DNA of 11,806 nt, taken from positions 1 to 11,806 of the forward strand of contig JAATGD010000318.1 of assembly GCA_015654965.1 (NCBI GenBank), given 5' to 3'. Position numbers and translations under genes: made by a program. Positions 5,874-11,806 of the stretch are shown one piece after another. The stretch is from Hyphomicrobiales bacterium (GTDB taxonomy: Bacteria; Pseudomonadota; Alphaproteobacteria; Rhizobiales; Rhizobiaceae). Below the pieces are notes generated by a model. That model ran no database searches and had not been told where the DNA came from. It was given only the letters and a program-made list of their open reading frames with translations. How positions within the stretch are numbered: the stretch's first letter is position 1; the number at the start of each line of letters is the position of its first letter.

Positions 5874-8132
5874 ATGAATATTGTTTTTAAAACGATTTCC
5901 AGATCTCTTCTGGGGGTGTCGATTTCCTTGTGCCCTGCTTATGCGGATGAGGCGGAACAATCGGGTCAGGTAATCGATATCGGAACCATTAACTTCAAAC
6001 CATCGGTCATATCGGCCGATGGGTCTATCATTGCAGGGTCCTATATAATGGATGGCGGCACACGTGCCGTCATGTGGAACGGTGCGGACATGGCGTCGAC
6101 CTTTCTTGCATCTCCCGATAATGCGACTTCCTTCGTCAATTCCATTTCCGCTGACGGGACTTATATTGTCGGCTACGCCTCCACAGGAGGCGCAAAACAG
6201 GCCATGGTCTGGCATGGTGGCGCGATGGGTACGGTTCTGGGAACGCTTGGTGGAAGAACATCCAATGCGCTTGCCGTGTCGGCTGATGGCAATGTCATCG
6301 TCGGTGATGCCATGACTTTTGATGGCGTCACACATGCAGCAAAGTGGCTCTCCGGTTCGGCGTCGGCTATAGATCTTGGCACCCTTTGGGGGAAGTCCTC
6401 TGCCACAGGCGTTTCTGCTGATGGCAGGGTCATTGTTGGCGTGTCTTATCTTGAATCGGGACATGTGCAGGCAGTCTCCTGGTCGGGCGGGGCCATAGAA
6501 AGAAACATGGTGCCAATAAATCTCGGCTCACTCGCGGGCCGTGGTTCCGAGGCGAGGGTGGTATCCGCCAATGGCCGGGTTATTGCGGGGCAGTCGCTAG
6601 CAGCGACGGGCAAAACCCATGCGGTTTCCTGGACCGATGGAGCGACCTTACCAACTGATCTTGGAACTTTGGGGGGACATACTTCTGTCGTCGCCCTGTC
6701 TGCCGATGGTTCGGTCATTGCGGGAATGTCGATTAATTCCATAGGCCTGACGCGCGCCGTATCGTGGCGGAATGGTGCGACTGCACCAACCGATATGGGA
6801 TCATTCCACGACAATGGCTCATCAAGTGTTGCCTCCATATCCGCGGATGGGTCGATCATCGTCGGCTTCGCCCAAACGGTTGAGAAGAAAAACCATGCCG
6901 TATTCTGGGCCGCAGGTGCTGCCGGACCCACTCATCTGGGGACGCTCGGGGGGCTGTCTTCAAATGCTACCGCCATATCTTCAGATGGAACCGTCATTAT
7001 AGGAACTTCGACACTGGCATCGGGGGAAGAGCACGCCACTATATGGAAGCTTCTGGTTTCTCAGCCACCGCCTGTCACAGTTCCGACCACGCCGAAGCCA
7101 TCCGTTCCCTCTGCTGATCCGTCTGGGAATCCTGTGACTTTGCCTGATACGGGTGAGGGCACGTCGATGCCGGAACAATCAAAGCCGCAAGACGGGTCTG
7201 TAACGGTGCCAAAACCTGTCGGGATCGATGTCACCAACACGGTCAACGCTGTCGCGGGACTGGCCAATGATACGTTTTCGGTCATTGAATCTCAACGCAG
7301 GGGGCTAAACCGTCTGCAAAAGATTTGCGAAGTGGCAAAGGCTGGCGAGAGCTGCTATTCCGTCTCGACCGATATCGGGCAGGCGGGGGAGGCAACGGAT
7401 GTGCTCGGCTGGGTTTCGGCGGCGCATGCCTTTACCGATAATTTTCTCGCTGGTCTCACCTTGGCGCATTCCGTTACGCGCGATCTGCCGGGTGATTTTG
7501 ACCGCAACAACAGCAATATTGGCGGCGGTATCCACGCGCAATGGCAAGGCAATACCAGAAATGGTGACTGGTATCTGCGTGGCGCTATTGCAGCCAATCG
7601 CTATGATGTGACGCGCACGCGTCGCATGTCGGGCTATACCGAGCCGGGGACGGGTGAAAGCACGATCACAGGCTGGGGTGCTTCGTTGGAACTTGGGCAG
7701 TCATTTGATCTCAGGGATCAAGCCACCATCGGTTATTATGGCGGGCTTCGCTACAGCTATCTGAAAATGGATGGCTATACGGAAAGCAATGCCTATTTCC
7801 CGTTCCACTATTCAGATGTGAAATCCGAGCGCACGACAGCCTATATCGGGGCCAATTACACGATGGCTCTGGCAGAAAAGATGCGCTGGTCAGTCAATGC
7901 CGAAATCGAGCAGGACCTTGCCTATAAAGACCCGATTATGACCGCGAATGCTGACTATATAGGTGAGCTGAAATTCGAGGCCGATGCAGCGCATACACGT
8001 GGCAGCGTTTCGACCACGCTTTCCTATCGCTTCAGTGATGGGTTCAATATTGGCGTAACGCCCTATGCGGCGCGGACCGTCAACCGGGACACGGCCTATG
8101 GCACGGTAATTGATGTGTCGGGAAAATTTTAG
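5874..8132 (+). CDS. Type V (autotransporter) outer-membrane protein with eight HAF repeats
   Basis: Predicted 752-residue autotransporter. The signal peptide is MNIVFKTISRSLLGVSISLC-PAYA (1-24), cleaved before DEAE. The passenger (about 33-392) is eight tandem HAF-type repeats of 44-50 residues. Each has a pattern like LGTLGG, SADGxVIxG and AVSW, with the tryptophans at 68, 113, 158, 203, 253, 298, 345 and 391. A Pro/Thr/Ser-rich linker follows (about 396-450), then a helix (TVNAVAGLANDTFSVIESQR) and a beta-barrel domain that ends in phenylalanine (GKF), the usual outer-membrane terminus. Two cysteines (485, 494) lie at the barrel entrance. The frame extends to a TTG at 5754, but the signal peptide argues for the ATG at 5874, although its ribosome-binding site is weak. 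The gene is isolated between a LOG gene and a convergent DUF817 gene. The role is likely surface adhesion or host/biofilm interaction, inferred from the class. Confidence 0.9.
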   Translation: MNIVFKTISRSLLGVSISLCPAYADEAEQSGQVIDIGTINFKPSVISADGSIIAGSYIMDGGTRAVMWNGADMASTFLASPDNATSFVNSISADGTYIVGYASTGGAKQAMVWHGGAMGTVLGTLGGRTSNALAVSADGNVIVGDAMTFDGVTHAAKWLSGSASAIDLGTLWGKSSATGVSADGRVIVGVSYLESGHVQAVSWSGGAIERNMVPINLGSLAGRGSEARVVSANGRVIAGQSLAATGKTHAVSWTDGATLPTDLGTLGGHTSVVALSADGSVIAGMSINSIGLTRAVSWRNGATAPTDMGSFHDNGSSSVASISADGSIIVGFAQTVEKKNHAVFWAAGAAGPTHLGTLGGLSSNATAISSDGTVIIGTSTLASGEEHATIWKLLVSQPPPVTVPTTPKPSVPSADPSGNPVTLPDTGEGTSMPEQSKPQDGSVTVPKPVGIDVTNTVNAVAGLANDTFSVIESQRRGLNRLQKICEVAKAGESCYSVSTDIGQAGEATDVLGWVSAAHAFTDNFLAGLTLAHSVTRDLPGDFDRNNSNIGGGIHAQWQGNTRNGDWYLRGAIAANRYDVTRTRRMSGYTEPGTGESTITGWGASLELGQSFDLRDQATIGYYGGLRYSYLKMDGYTESNAYFPFHYSDVKSERTTAYIGANYTMALAEKMRWSVNAEIEQDLAYKDPIMTANADYIGELKFEADAAHTRGSVSTTLSYRFSDGFNIGVTPYAARTVNRDTAYGTVIDVSGKF
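5970..7049 (+). repeat. Eight tandem HAF repeats in the autotransporter passenger
   Basis: The coding repeats have a period of about 135 bases (45 residues). Tryptophan-to-tryptophan spacing is 45, 45, 45, 50, 45, 47 and 46 residues. The Asp/Asn of the SADG-type motif occurs once per repeat, with one SANG and one SSDG variant. Repeats 3, 6 and 8 carry the fullest LGTLGG motif; repeats 1, 2 and 7 have diverged. Eight short beta-rich repeats are compatible with a beta-propeller, which is an inference. Confidence 0.88.
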
Positions 8133-8138
8133 ATCAGA

Positions 8139-8170
8139 AGGCGGAAGCGCAGCTACCCTTCCGCTTGTTT
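8139..8170 (+). terminator. Hairpin between the autotransporter and DUF817 genes
   Basis: GCGGAAG (8141-8147) pairs with CTTCCGC (8158-8164), extendable by a G-U and an A-U pair at the base, and is followed by TTGTTT. It starts 6 bases past the autotransporter stop and overlaps the end of the convergent DUF817 gene, whose stop codon lies in the loop. It is a plausible intrinsic terminator for the plus-strand transcript. Confidence 0.55.
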
Positions 8171-9061
8171 GGCATTGTTTTCATGTGTTGTTTCTTGCGC
8201 GTTATAAGGCCGGGGGCGATGCACCAGCGTCACCAGCACGACCGATATGATCATCAACAGATACCATGAGCCAAGCTTGCCAAGCGATACCGGCACCCAG
8301 CCGTCATGCTGGTTGGGGTACAGCCAGGCTTTCGACCATGTGCCGGCATTTTCGGCAATCCAGATGAAAAGCGACGTCAGCAAAAACGCGATCAGCAGCG
8401 GCATCTTATGCCGGAAACGGAAGACGCGATAATGCATGCTTGTGCGCCAGTAGAGCGCGAAGGTAAGCGCGAACAGCGCCCAGCGAATATCCCAGACGAA
8501 ATGATGGGCGAAGAAATTGATATAGATGGCAGCTGCCAGAATGATCGTCATCCACAATGGCGGATAATGATTGAGCCGGATGTCGAAGATACGGTTGATG
8601 CGCGCCATGTAGGAGCCGACGGCTGCATACATGAAGCCTGAAAAGAGTGGCACGCCGCCAAAGCGGAAGAAGTTTTCCTCAGGATAGATCCATGATCCGG
8701 CATGGGTCTTGAAGATTTCCATCGCTGTGCCGACAATATGGAAAATCAGGATAACCTTTGCCTCGCTCCATGCCTCCAGCTTGAAGACGAGCATGGCAAG
8801 CTGGATCGTGATAGCCGACAGAAACAGGAAATCATAGCGGGTAATAACGCCTGCGCCGCCATCCGGCCACAGCCAGCGGGTTAGCATGATCAGCGCCAGC
8901 ATGGTACCGCCGAACAGGCAGGCCCAAGCCTGCTTAAGACCGAAGACCAGAAATTCGATCAAACCGTCTATGAGACGGTTTCTTGGCAGACGGGCAAGAA
9001 TACGATTTGCAATATCATCGATACGTTTTTCAAGCCCGGTGAAATGCCTATCTGTCTGCAA
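8153..9061 (-). CDS. DUF817 family integral membrane protein
   Basis: A 302-residue polytopic inner-membrane protein matching the DUF817 family, whose function is unknown. A cytosolic amphipathic N-terminus (about 1-40, ending RLIDGLIEFLVFG) precedes seven to eight hydrophobic segments. Conserved-looking aromatic and histidine-rich motifs lie between and within them: FKTHAGSWIYPEENFFRFGGVPLF, where the intact segment spans about 133-156, then NHYPPLWM, FFAHHFVWDIRW, and near the end TWSKAWLYPNQHDGW. The tail is polar (ETTHENNAKQAEG). Its ATG at 9061 overlaps the last 14 bases of the upstream phosphatase gene, so the two are surely co-transcribed and probably translationally coupled. That the partner is a nucleotidase does not establish a role. 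The histidines in or near the membrane could bind metal or haem, but this is speculation. Confidence 0.88.
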   Translation of the reverse strand: MQTDRHFTGLEKRIDDIANRILARLPRNRLIDGLIEFLVFGLKQAWACLFGGTMLALIMLTRWLWPDGGAGVITRYDFLFLSAITIQLAMLVFKLEAWSEAKVILIFHIVGTAMEIFKTHAGSWIYPEENFFRFGGVPLFSGFMYAAVGSYMARINRIFDIRLNHYPPLWMTIILAAAIYINFFAHHFVWDIRWALFALTFALYWRTSMHYRVFRFRHKMPLLIAFLLTSLFIWIAENAGTWSKAWLYPNQHDGWVPVSLGKLGSWYLLMIISVVLVTLVHRPRPYNAQETTHENNAKQAEG

Positions 9062-9752
9062 TGATTTTTTCCAGAAACTGCGTCAGATTATCGGTGACGA
9101 AATCGACCTGATCGGTAAACTCCGGATCGCTTTCCCATATTTCGGAAAATGTTGGCTCAAAATTGTTTGGCACAACCAGAACGGTCTGCATGCCAAGCGT
9201 TTTCGGCACGACGAGATTGCGCGCCAGATCCTCGAACATCACGGCTTTGCTGGCATCAATTCCGAACGTGTCCAGAAAACGATCATAGGTCACGCGCTCC
9301 GGCTTTGGCATAAGACCGGCTGCGACAATATCGAAAATATCGTCAAAATTATCGAGAATGCCGAGTTGGCTCGCGGCGCGTTCCGCATGTCCGCGATCGC
9401 CATTGGTGAAGATGAAGCGGCGACCGGGCAGGGCCTTGATGGCCTCTCCCAATGCGGGATCGGGCGTCAGCCATGAATAATCGATATCGTGCACCTTTTG
9501 CAGAAAATCGTCCGGGTCGATCTGGTGGCACTCCATCAGGCCTTTGAGCGTGGTGCCATAATCGAGATAAAACTGCTTCTGGATGCGGCGCGCTTCCTCA
9601 CGCGGCAATTGCAGCAGATTTTCGATATAGGCGGTCATGCGCACATCGATCTGTGAAAACAGATTGGCAGCATGGGGATAGAGCGTGTTGTCGAGGTCGA
9701 ACACCCAGTCGGTGACATGCGCGAAATGGGTTGTGCCAGGAAGATTTGTCAT
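9048..9752 (-). CDS. HAD-superfamily pyrimidine 5'-nucleotidase
   Basis: A cytoplasmic phosphatase of the pyrimidine 5'-nucleotidase family (SDT1-like, TIGR01993 type), 234 residues. All four HAD motifs are present. Motif I is FDLDNTLYP (nucleophile D19, acid/base D21), motif II FTNGD (T116), motif III the lysine in LMPKPE (K150), and motif IV FEDLARN (E174, D175). The helical cap lies between about 30 and 100. Related enzymes dephosphorylate UMP/CMP and modified pyrimidine nucleotides. In Rhizobiales this gene commonly sits near argB and dapD, as here. The stop overlaps the start of the DUF817 gene by 14 bases. The start ATG at 9752 has AAGG unusually close, so initiation may be inefficient, but no alternative start precedes motif I. 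It is divergent from the EamA transporter with 97 bases between starts. Confidence 0.93.
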   Translation of the reverse strand: MTNLPGTTHFAHVTDWVFDLDNTLYPHAANLFSQIDVRMTAYIENLLQLPREEARRIQKQFYLDYGTTLKGLMECHQIDPDDFLQKVHDIDYSWLTPDPALGEAIKALPGRRFIFTNGDRGHAERAASQLGILDNFDDIFDIVAAGLMPKPERVTYDRFLDTFGIDASKAVMFEDLARNLVVPKTLGMQTVLVVPNNFEPTFSEIWESDPEFTDQVDFVTDNLTQFLEKIIADR

Positions 9753-9849
9753 GACCTTGCTTATGGCATGGGCGCTTGTTGCAAGGAAACGGAATTTTTC
9801 ACGAGATGGGCCAATGGACTTATGCTTTGCTGCATGTTAGCGGCGGACT

Positions 9850-10755
9850 ATGGAACTCTGGATACCCATCACAATTGCTGCTGCCTTCATGCAGAACCTG
9901 CGTTCGGCGCTGCAAAAGCACCTGCAAACCTCGCTCGGCACACGCGGTGCCAGTTTCGTGCGTTTCGGCTATGGTTTTCCGCTGGCCATTCTTTATGTGC
10001 TGTTTCTCAATCAGGTCGTGGGGTGGGGCTTCCCCACACTCAATGCGACATTTGCCTTCTGGGCGGTGATTGGCGGGTTGGCACAGATTTTTGCGACCAT
10101 GTTGCTGGTCTATCTGTTCTCGCTGCGCAATTTCGCGGTCGGAACCGCCTATTCCAAGACAGAGCCGGTGCAGGCGGCAATTTTCGGTTTTGTGCTGCTC
10201 GGTGAGCGCGTCACTTTTGGCGCGATCATTGCCATTATCGTGGGTGTTCTGGGCGTGATGCTGATTTCCATCGCGCGCACCACGCTTTCATGGCGCAATA
10301 TAGTGGCGGCTTTGACCGGACGCACAGCGCTGATCGGTATTGCTTCCGGTGCCGTGTTCGGCATTTCGGCTGTGGCTTATCGTAGTGCATCGCTTTCGCT
10401 TGACGGCGGTCCCGGTCCGATCATGAATGCAGCCGTCACACTTGCTTGCGTTACGACTTTCCAGACCGTTTTCATGCTTGTGTGGATGGCGTGGAAGGAC
10501 AAGGGCGAAATCGTGCAGGTGCTCAAAAGCTGGCGATCATCATCGCTGGTCGGTCTTTCCGGCGTTCTGGGCTCGGCCTGCTGGTTTACGGCCATGAGCC
10601 TGCAACAAGTCGCCTATGTGCGCGCACTTGGCCAGATCGAGCTGGTCTTCACCTTTATGGCATCGTGGTTTCTGTTCCACGAACGGGTCAACCGGACGGA
10701 AATCGCCGGTTGCCTTTTGATCGTCTGTGGAATTTTTGGACTGTTGTTTTTGTAG
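9850..10755 (+). CDS. EamA-family (DMT superfamily) transporter
   Basis: A 301-residue inner-membrane permease with about ten hydrophobic segments arranged as two EamA repeats, roughly 3-140 and 155-301. Each repeat ends in the characteristic helix-plus-acidic motif: KTEPVQAAIFGFVLLGERVT in the first and QIELVFTFMASWFLFHERVN in the second. This internal duplication is the hallmark of the drug/metabolite transporter superfamily, whose members export amino acids, nucleosides or other small metabolites; the substrate cannot be deduced. The start ATG at 9850 has only a weak purine-rich site upstream. It is divergent from the pyrimidine nucleotidase and convergent with argB. The gap to the argB stop is a single base, so neither gene has room for its own terminator between them. 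Confidence 0.92.
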   Translation: MELWIPITIAAAFMQNLRSALQKHLQTSLGTRGASFVRFGYGFPLAILYVLFLNQVVGWGFPTLNATFAFWAVIGGLAQIFATMLLVYLFSLRNFAVGTAYSKTEPVQAAIFGFVLLGERVTFGAIIAIIVGVLGVMLISIARTTLSWRNIVAALTGRTALIGIASGAVFGISAVAYRSASLSLDGGPGPIMNAAVTLACVTTFQTVFMLVWMAWKDKGEIVQVLKSWRSSSLVGLSGVLGSACWFTAMSLQQVAYVRALGQIELVFTFMASWFLFHERVNRTEIAGCLLIVCGIFGLLFL

Positions 10756-10756
10756 T

Positions 10757-11644
10757 TTACGGCACGATCAGCGTGCCAGCACCATGCTCGGTGAACAGCT
10801 CAAGCAAAACCGAATGCGGCGTCTTGCCATTGAGGATGACCACGCCTTCCACACCGCGCCGGATGGCGTCGATGCAGGTTTCGACCTTGGGGATCATGCC
10901 GCCGGAGATGGTGCCGTCCCTGATCAGCGCCTGCGCATCAGAAACCGACAATTCCTTGATAAATTGCTTGTCCTTGTCGAGAACGCCGGGAACATCGGTC
11001 AGAAACAAAAGGCGGGTTGCGGCAAGCGCACCTGCAATGGCGCCCGCAAAAGTATCGGCATTGATATTATAGGTGTGCCCATCGCGGCCCGGTGCGACCG
11101 GGGCAATGACGGGGATCATTTCCGAGCGCGCCAGAAGATCGAGCAGGGTGCGATCCACTTCCGCCGGTTCGCCGACAAAGCCAAGGTCCAGCACTTTTTC
11201 GATGTTGGAATCAGGATCAATAACCGTCTTGTGCGCCTTTTGCGCAAAGACCATGTTACCGTCCTTGCCGCAGAGACCAATGGCCCATTCGCCTTCGGCA
11301 TTGATGAGGGCGACGATTTCCTTGTTGATGGAACCGGCCAGAACCATCTCGACGATCTCGACCGTCTTCTGGTCGGTGACGCGCAACCCGCCCTCGAATT
11401 TCGATTCGATGCCCATCTTCGTCAGCATGGCGCCGATCTGCGGGCCGCCGCCGTGAACCACGATGGGGTTGACGCCCGACTGTTTCAAAAGTGCGATATC
11501 GGCGGCGAAGGCCTTGCCCAGTTCGGCATTGCCCATCGCATGGCCGCCATATTTCACGACGATCGTCTTGTTCTCATAGCGCTGCATGAAGGGCAGAGCC
11601 TGGGCAAGCAGTCGCGCCTGCATTTCGCTTTCGGATGTGGACAT
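10757..11644 (-). CDS. argB: Acetylglutamate kinase ArgB
   Basis: A cytoplasmic kinase that phosphorylates N-acetyl-L-glutamate with ATP, the second step of the acetylated arginine pathway; amino-acid-kinase fold, 295 residues. From the ATG at 11644: K31 in VVKYGGHAMG (ATP phosphate binding), VHGGGPQIG (63-71), GGLRVTD (85-91, substrate binding), NINADTFAGAIAGAL and DVPGVLDKD in the ATP half, and a C-terminal GGMIPKVETCIDAIRRG region. The N-terminal helix MQARLLAQALPFMQRYENK resembles that of hexameric, arginine-inhibited kinases, suggesting feedback control (inference). The frame continues to a GTG at 11746, but AAGGA (11653-11657 on the complement) lies 8 bases before 11644 and the extra residues are unlike the family. 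It converges with the EamA gene with a single base between stops. Confidence 0.97.
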   Translation of the reverse strand: MSTSESEMQARLLAQALPFMQRYENKTIVVKYGGHAMGNAELGKAFAADIALLKQSGVNPIVVHGGGPQIGAMLTKMGIESKFEGGLRVTDQKTVEIVEMVLAGSINKEIVALINAEGEWAIGLCGKDGNMVFAQKAHKTVIDPDSNIEKVLDLGFVGEPAEVDRTLLDLLARSEMIPVIAPVAPGRDGHTYNINADTFAGAIAGALAATRLLFLTDVPGVLDKDKQFIKELSVSDAQALIRDGTISGGMIPKVETCIDAIRRGVEGVVILNGKTPHSVLLELFTEHGAGTLIVP

Positions 11645-11806
11645 GGGGCGTATCCTTGGGGCCGGTCGTGAAATTCGTCGGCGCCTCTTTAGCGCATGTT
11701 TCCGGCAGAGGGAATGAGCCGCCGTCAAGATTAATCGGCGAAACACGGTCGCAGGCAGAAAAGCGCGTGCAGGGTCATATTCCGCCTTTTCGACAGCACG
11801 GCATGC
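11645..11806. other. Upstream region of argB, no complete gene seen
   Basis: The 162 bases to the right edge contain the argB ribosome-binding site. The minus-strand frame ending at a TAA (11731-11733) is open to the edge for about 24 codons, and the argB frame itself is open to the edge. Either could be a gene tail, but neither resembles a family I know. I see no terminator or strong promoter. Confidence 0.4.

Noticed and set aside
5916..5945. Possible lipoprotein signal (ISLC) in the autotransporter signal peptide
   Set aside because: The residue before cysteine is leucine rather than Gly/Ala/Ser, and a normal signal peptidase I site (AYA before DE) follows four residues later.
5796..6464. 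A 222-codon minus-strand open frame opposite the autotransporter passenger
   Set aside because: It is a shadow of the HAF-repeat coding sequence; its Arg/His/Gly-rich composition and lack of a ribosome-binding site argue against a gene.
5970..7049. Tandem repeats considered as a CRISPR-like or non-coding satellite array
   Set aside because: The repetition is at protein level, with about 45-residue units in frame and divergent DNA, so it is a coding repeat domain.
10727..11671. A 314-codon plus-strand open frame opposite argB
   Set aside because: It lies antisense to the well-recognised argB gene, has a histidine/arginine/aspartate-rich composition typical of reverse-frame shadows, and shows no known motif.
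11645..11746. N-terminal extension of ArgB to the GTG at 11746
   Set aside because: The extra residues are arginine-rich and unlike the family, and a good ribosome-binding site precedes the ATG at 11644.

Overview
The window looks like a chromosomal segment from an alphaproteobacterium of the Hyphomicrobiales, most likely the Brucella/Ochrobactrum group (Brucellaceae). This is judged from the ArgB, DapD and DapE protein sequences, the paired small DUF680 proteins typical of that order, and the moderately GC-rich coding style. The assignment comes from recognising families, not from a database search. I see no rRNA, tRNA, CRISPR array, integrase, transposase or replication origin.

Layout. On the minus strand, from the right: argB (10757-11644), a HAD pyrimidine 5'-nucleotidase overlapping a DUF817 membrane protein (9752 down to 8153), dapD (3649-4503), dapE (584-1771) and the N-terminal part of a multi-pass membrane protein running off the left edge (1-461). 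On the plus strand, between these: a periplasmic transglutaminase-like cysteine peptidase (2036-2620), two tandem secreted DUF680 miniproteins (3003-3215 and 3303-3563), a LOG-family protein divergent from dapD (4731-5570), a large autotransporter with an eight-repeat HAF passenger (5874-8132) and an EamA/DMT transporter (9850-10755).

How the genes relate. DapD and DapE catalyse the succinylation and desuccinylation steps of the succinylase route to meso-diaminopimelate and lysine. ArgB is the second enzyme of arginine synthesis. The HAD phosphatase and LOG protein belong to nucleotide salvage or clean-up. Between these housekeeping genes sit plus-strand genes for exported or membrane proteins (peptidase, DUF680 pair, autotransporter, EamA permease), so the region reads as a conserved biosynthetic backbone with cell-envelope insertions. 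AT-rich, gene-free stretches lie upstream of the DUF680 pair (about 2690-2815) and of the autotransporter (about 5690-5800); both are candidate regulatory regions.

The most interesting items are the HAF-repeat autotransporter with its ambiguous start and possible upstream leader ORF, the DUF680 tandem pair with its hairpins, and two 8-nt homopolymers in the LOG gene. I found no convincing new multi-gene defence or mobile system.
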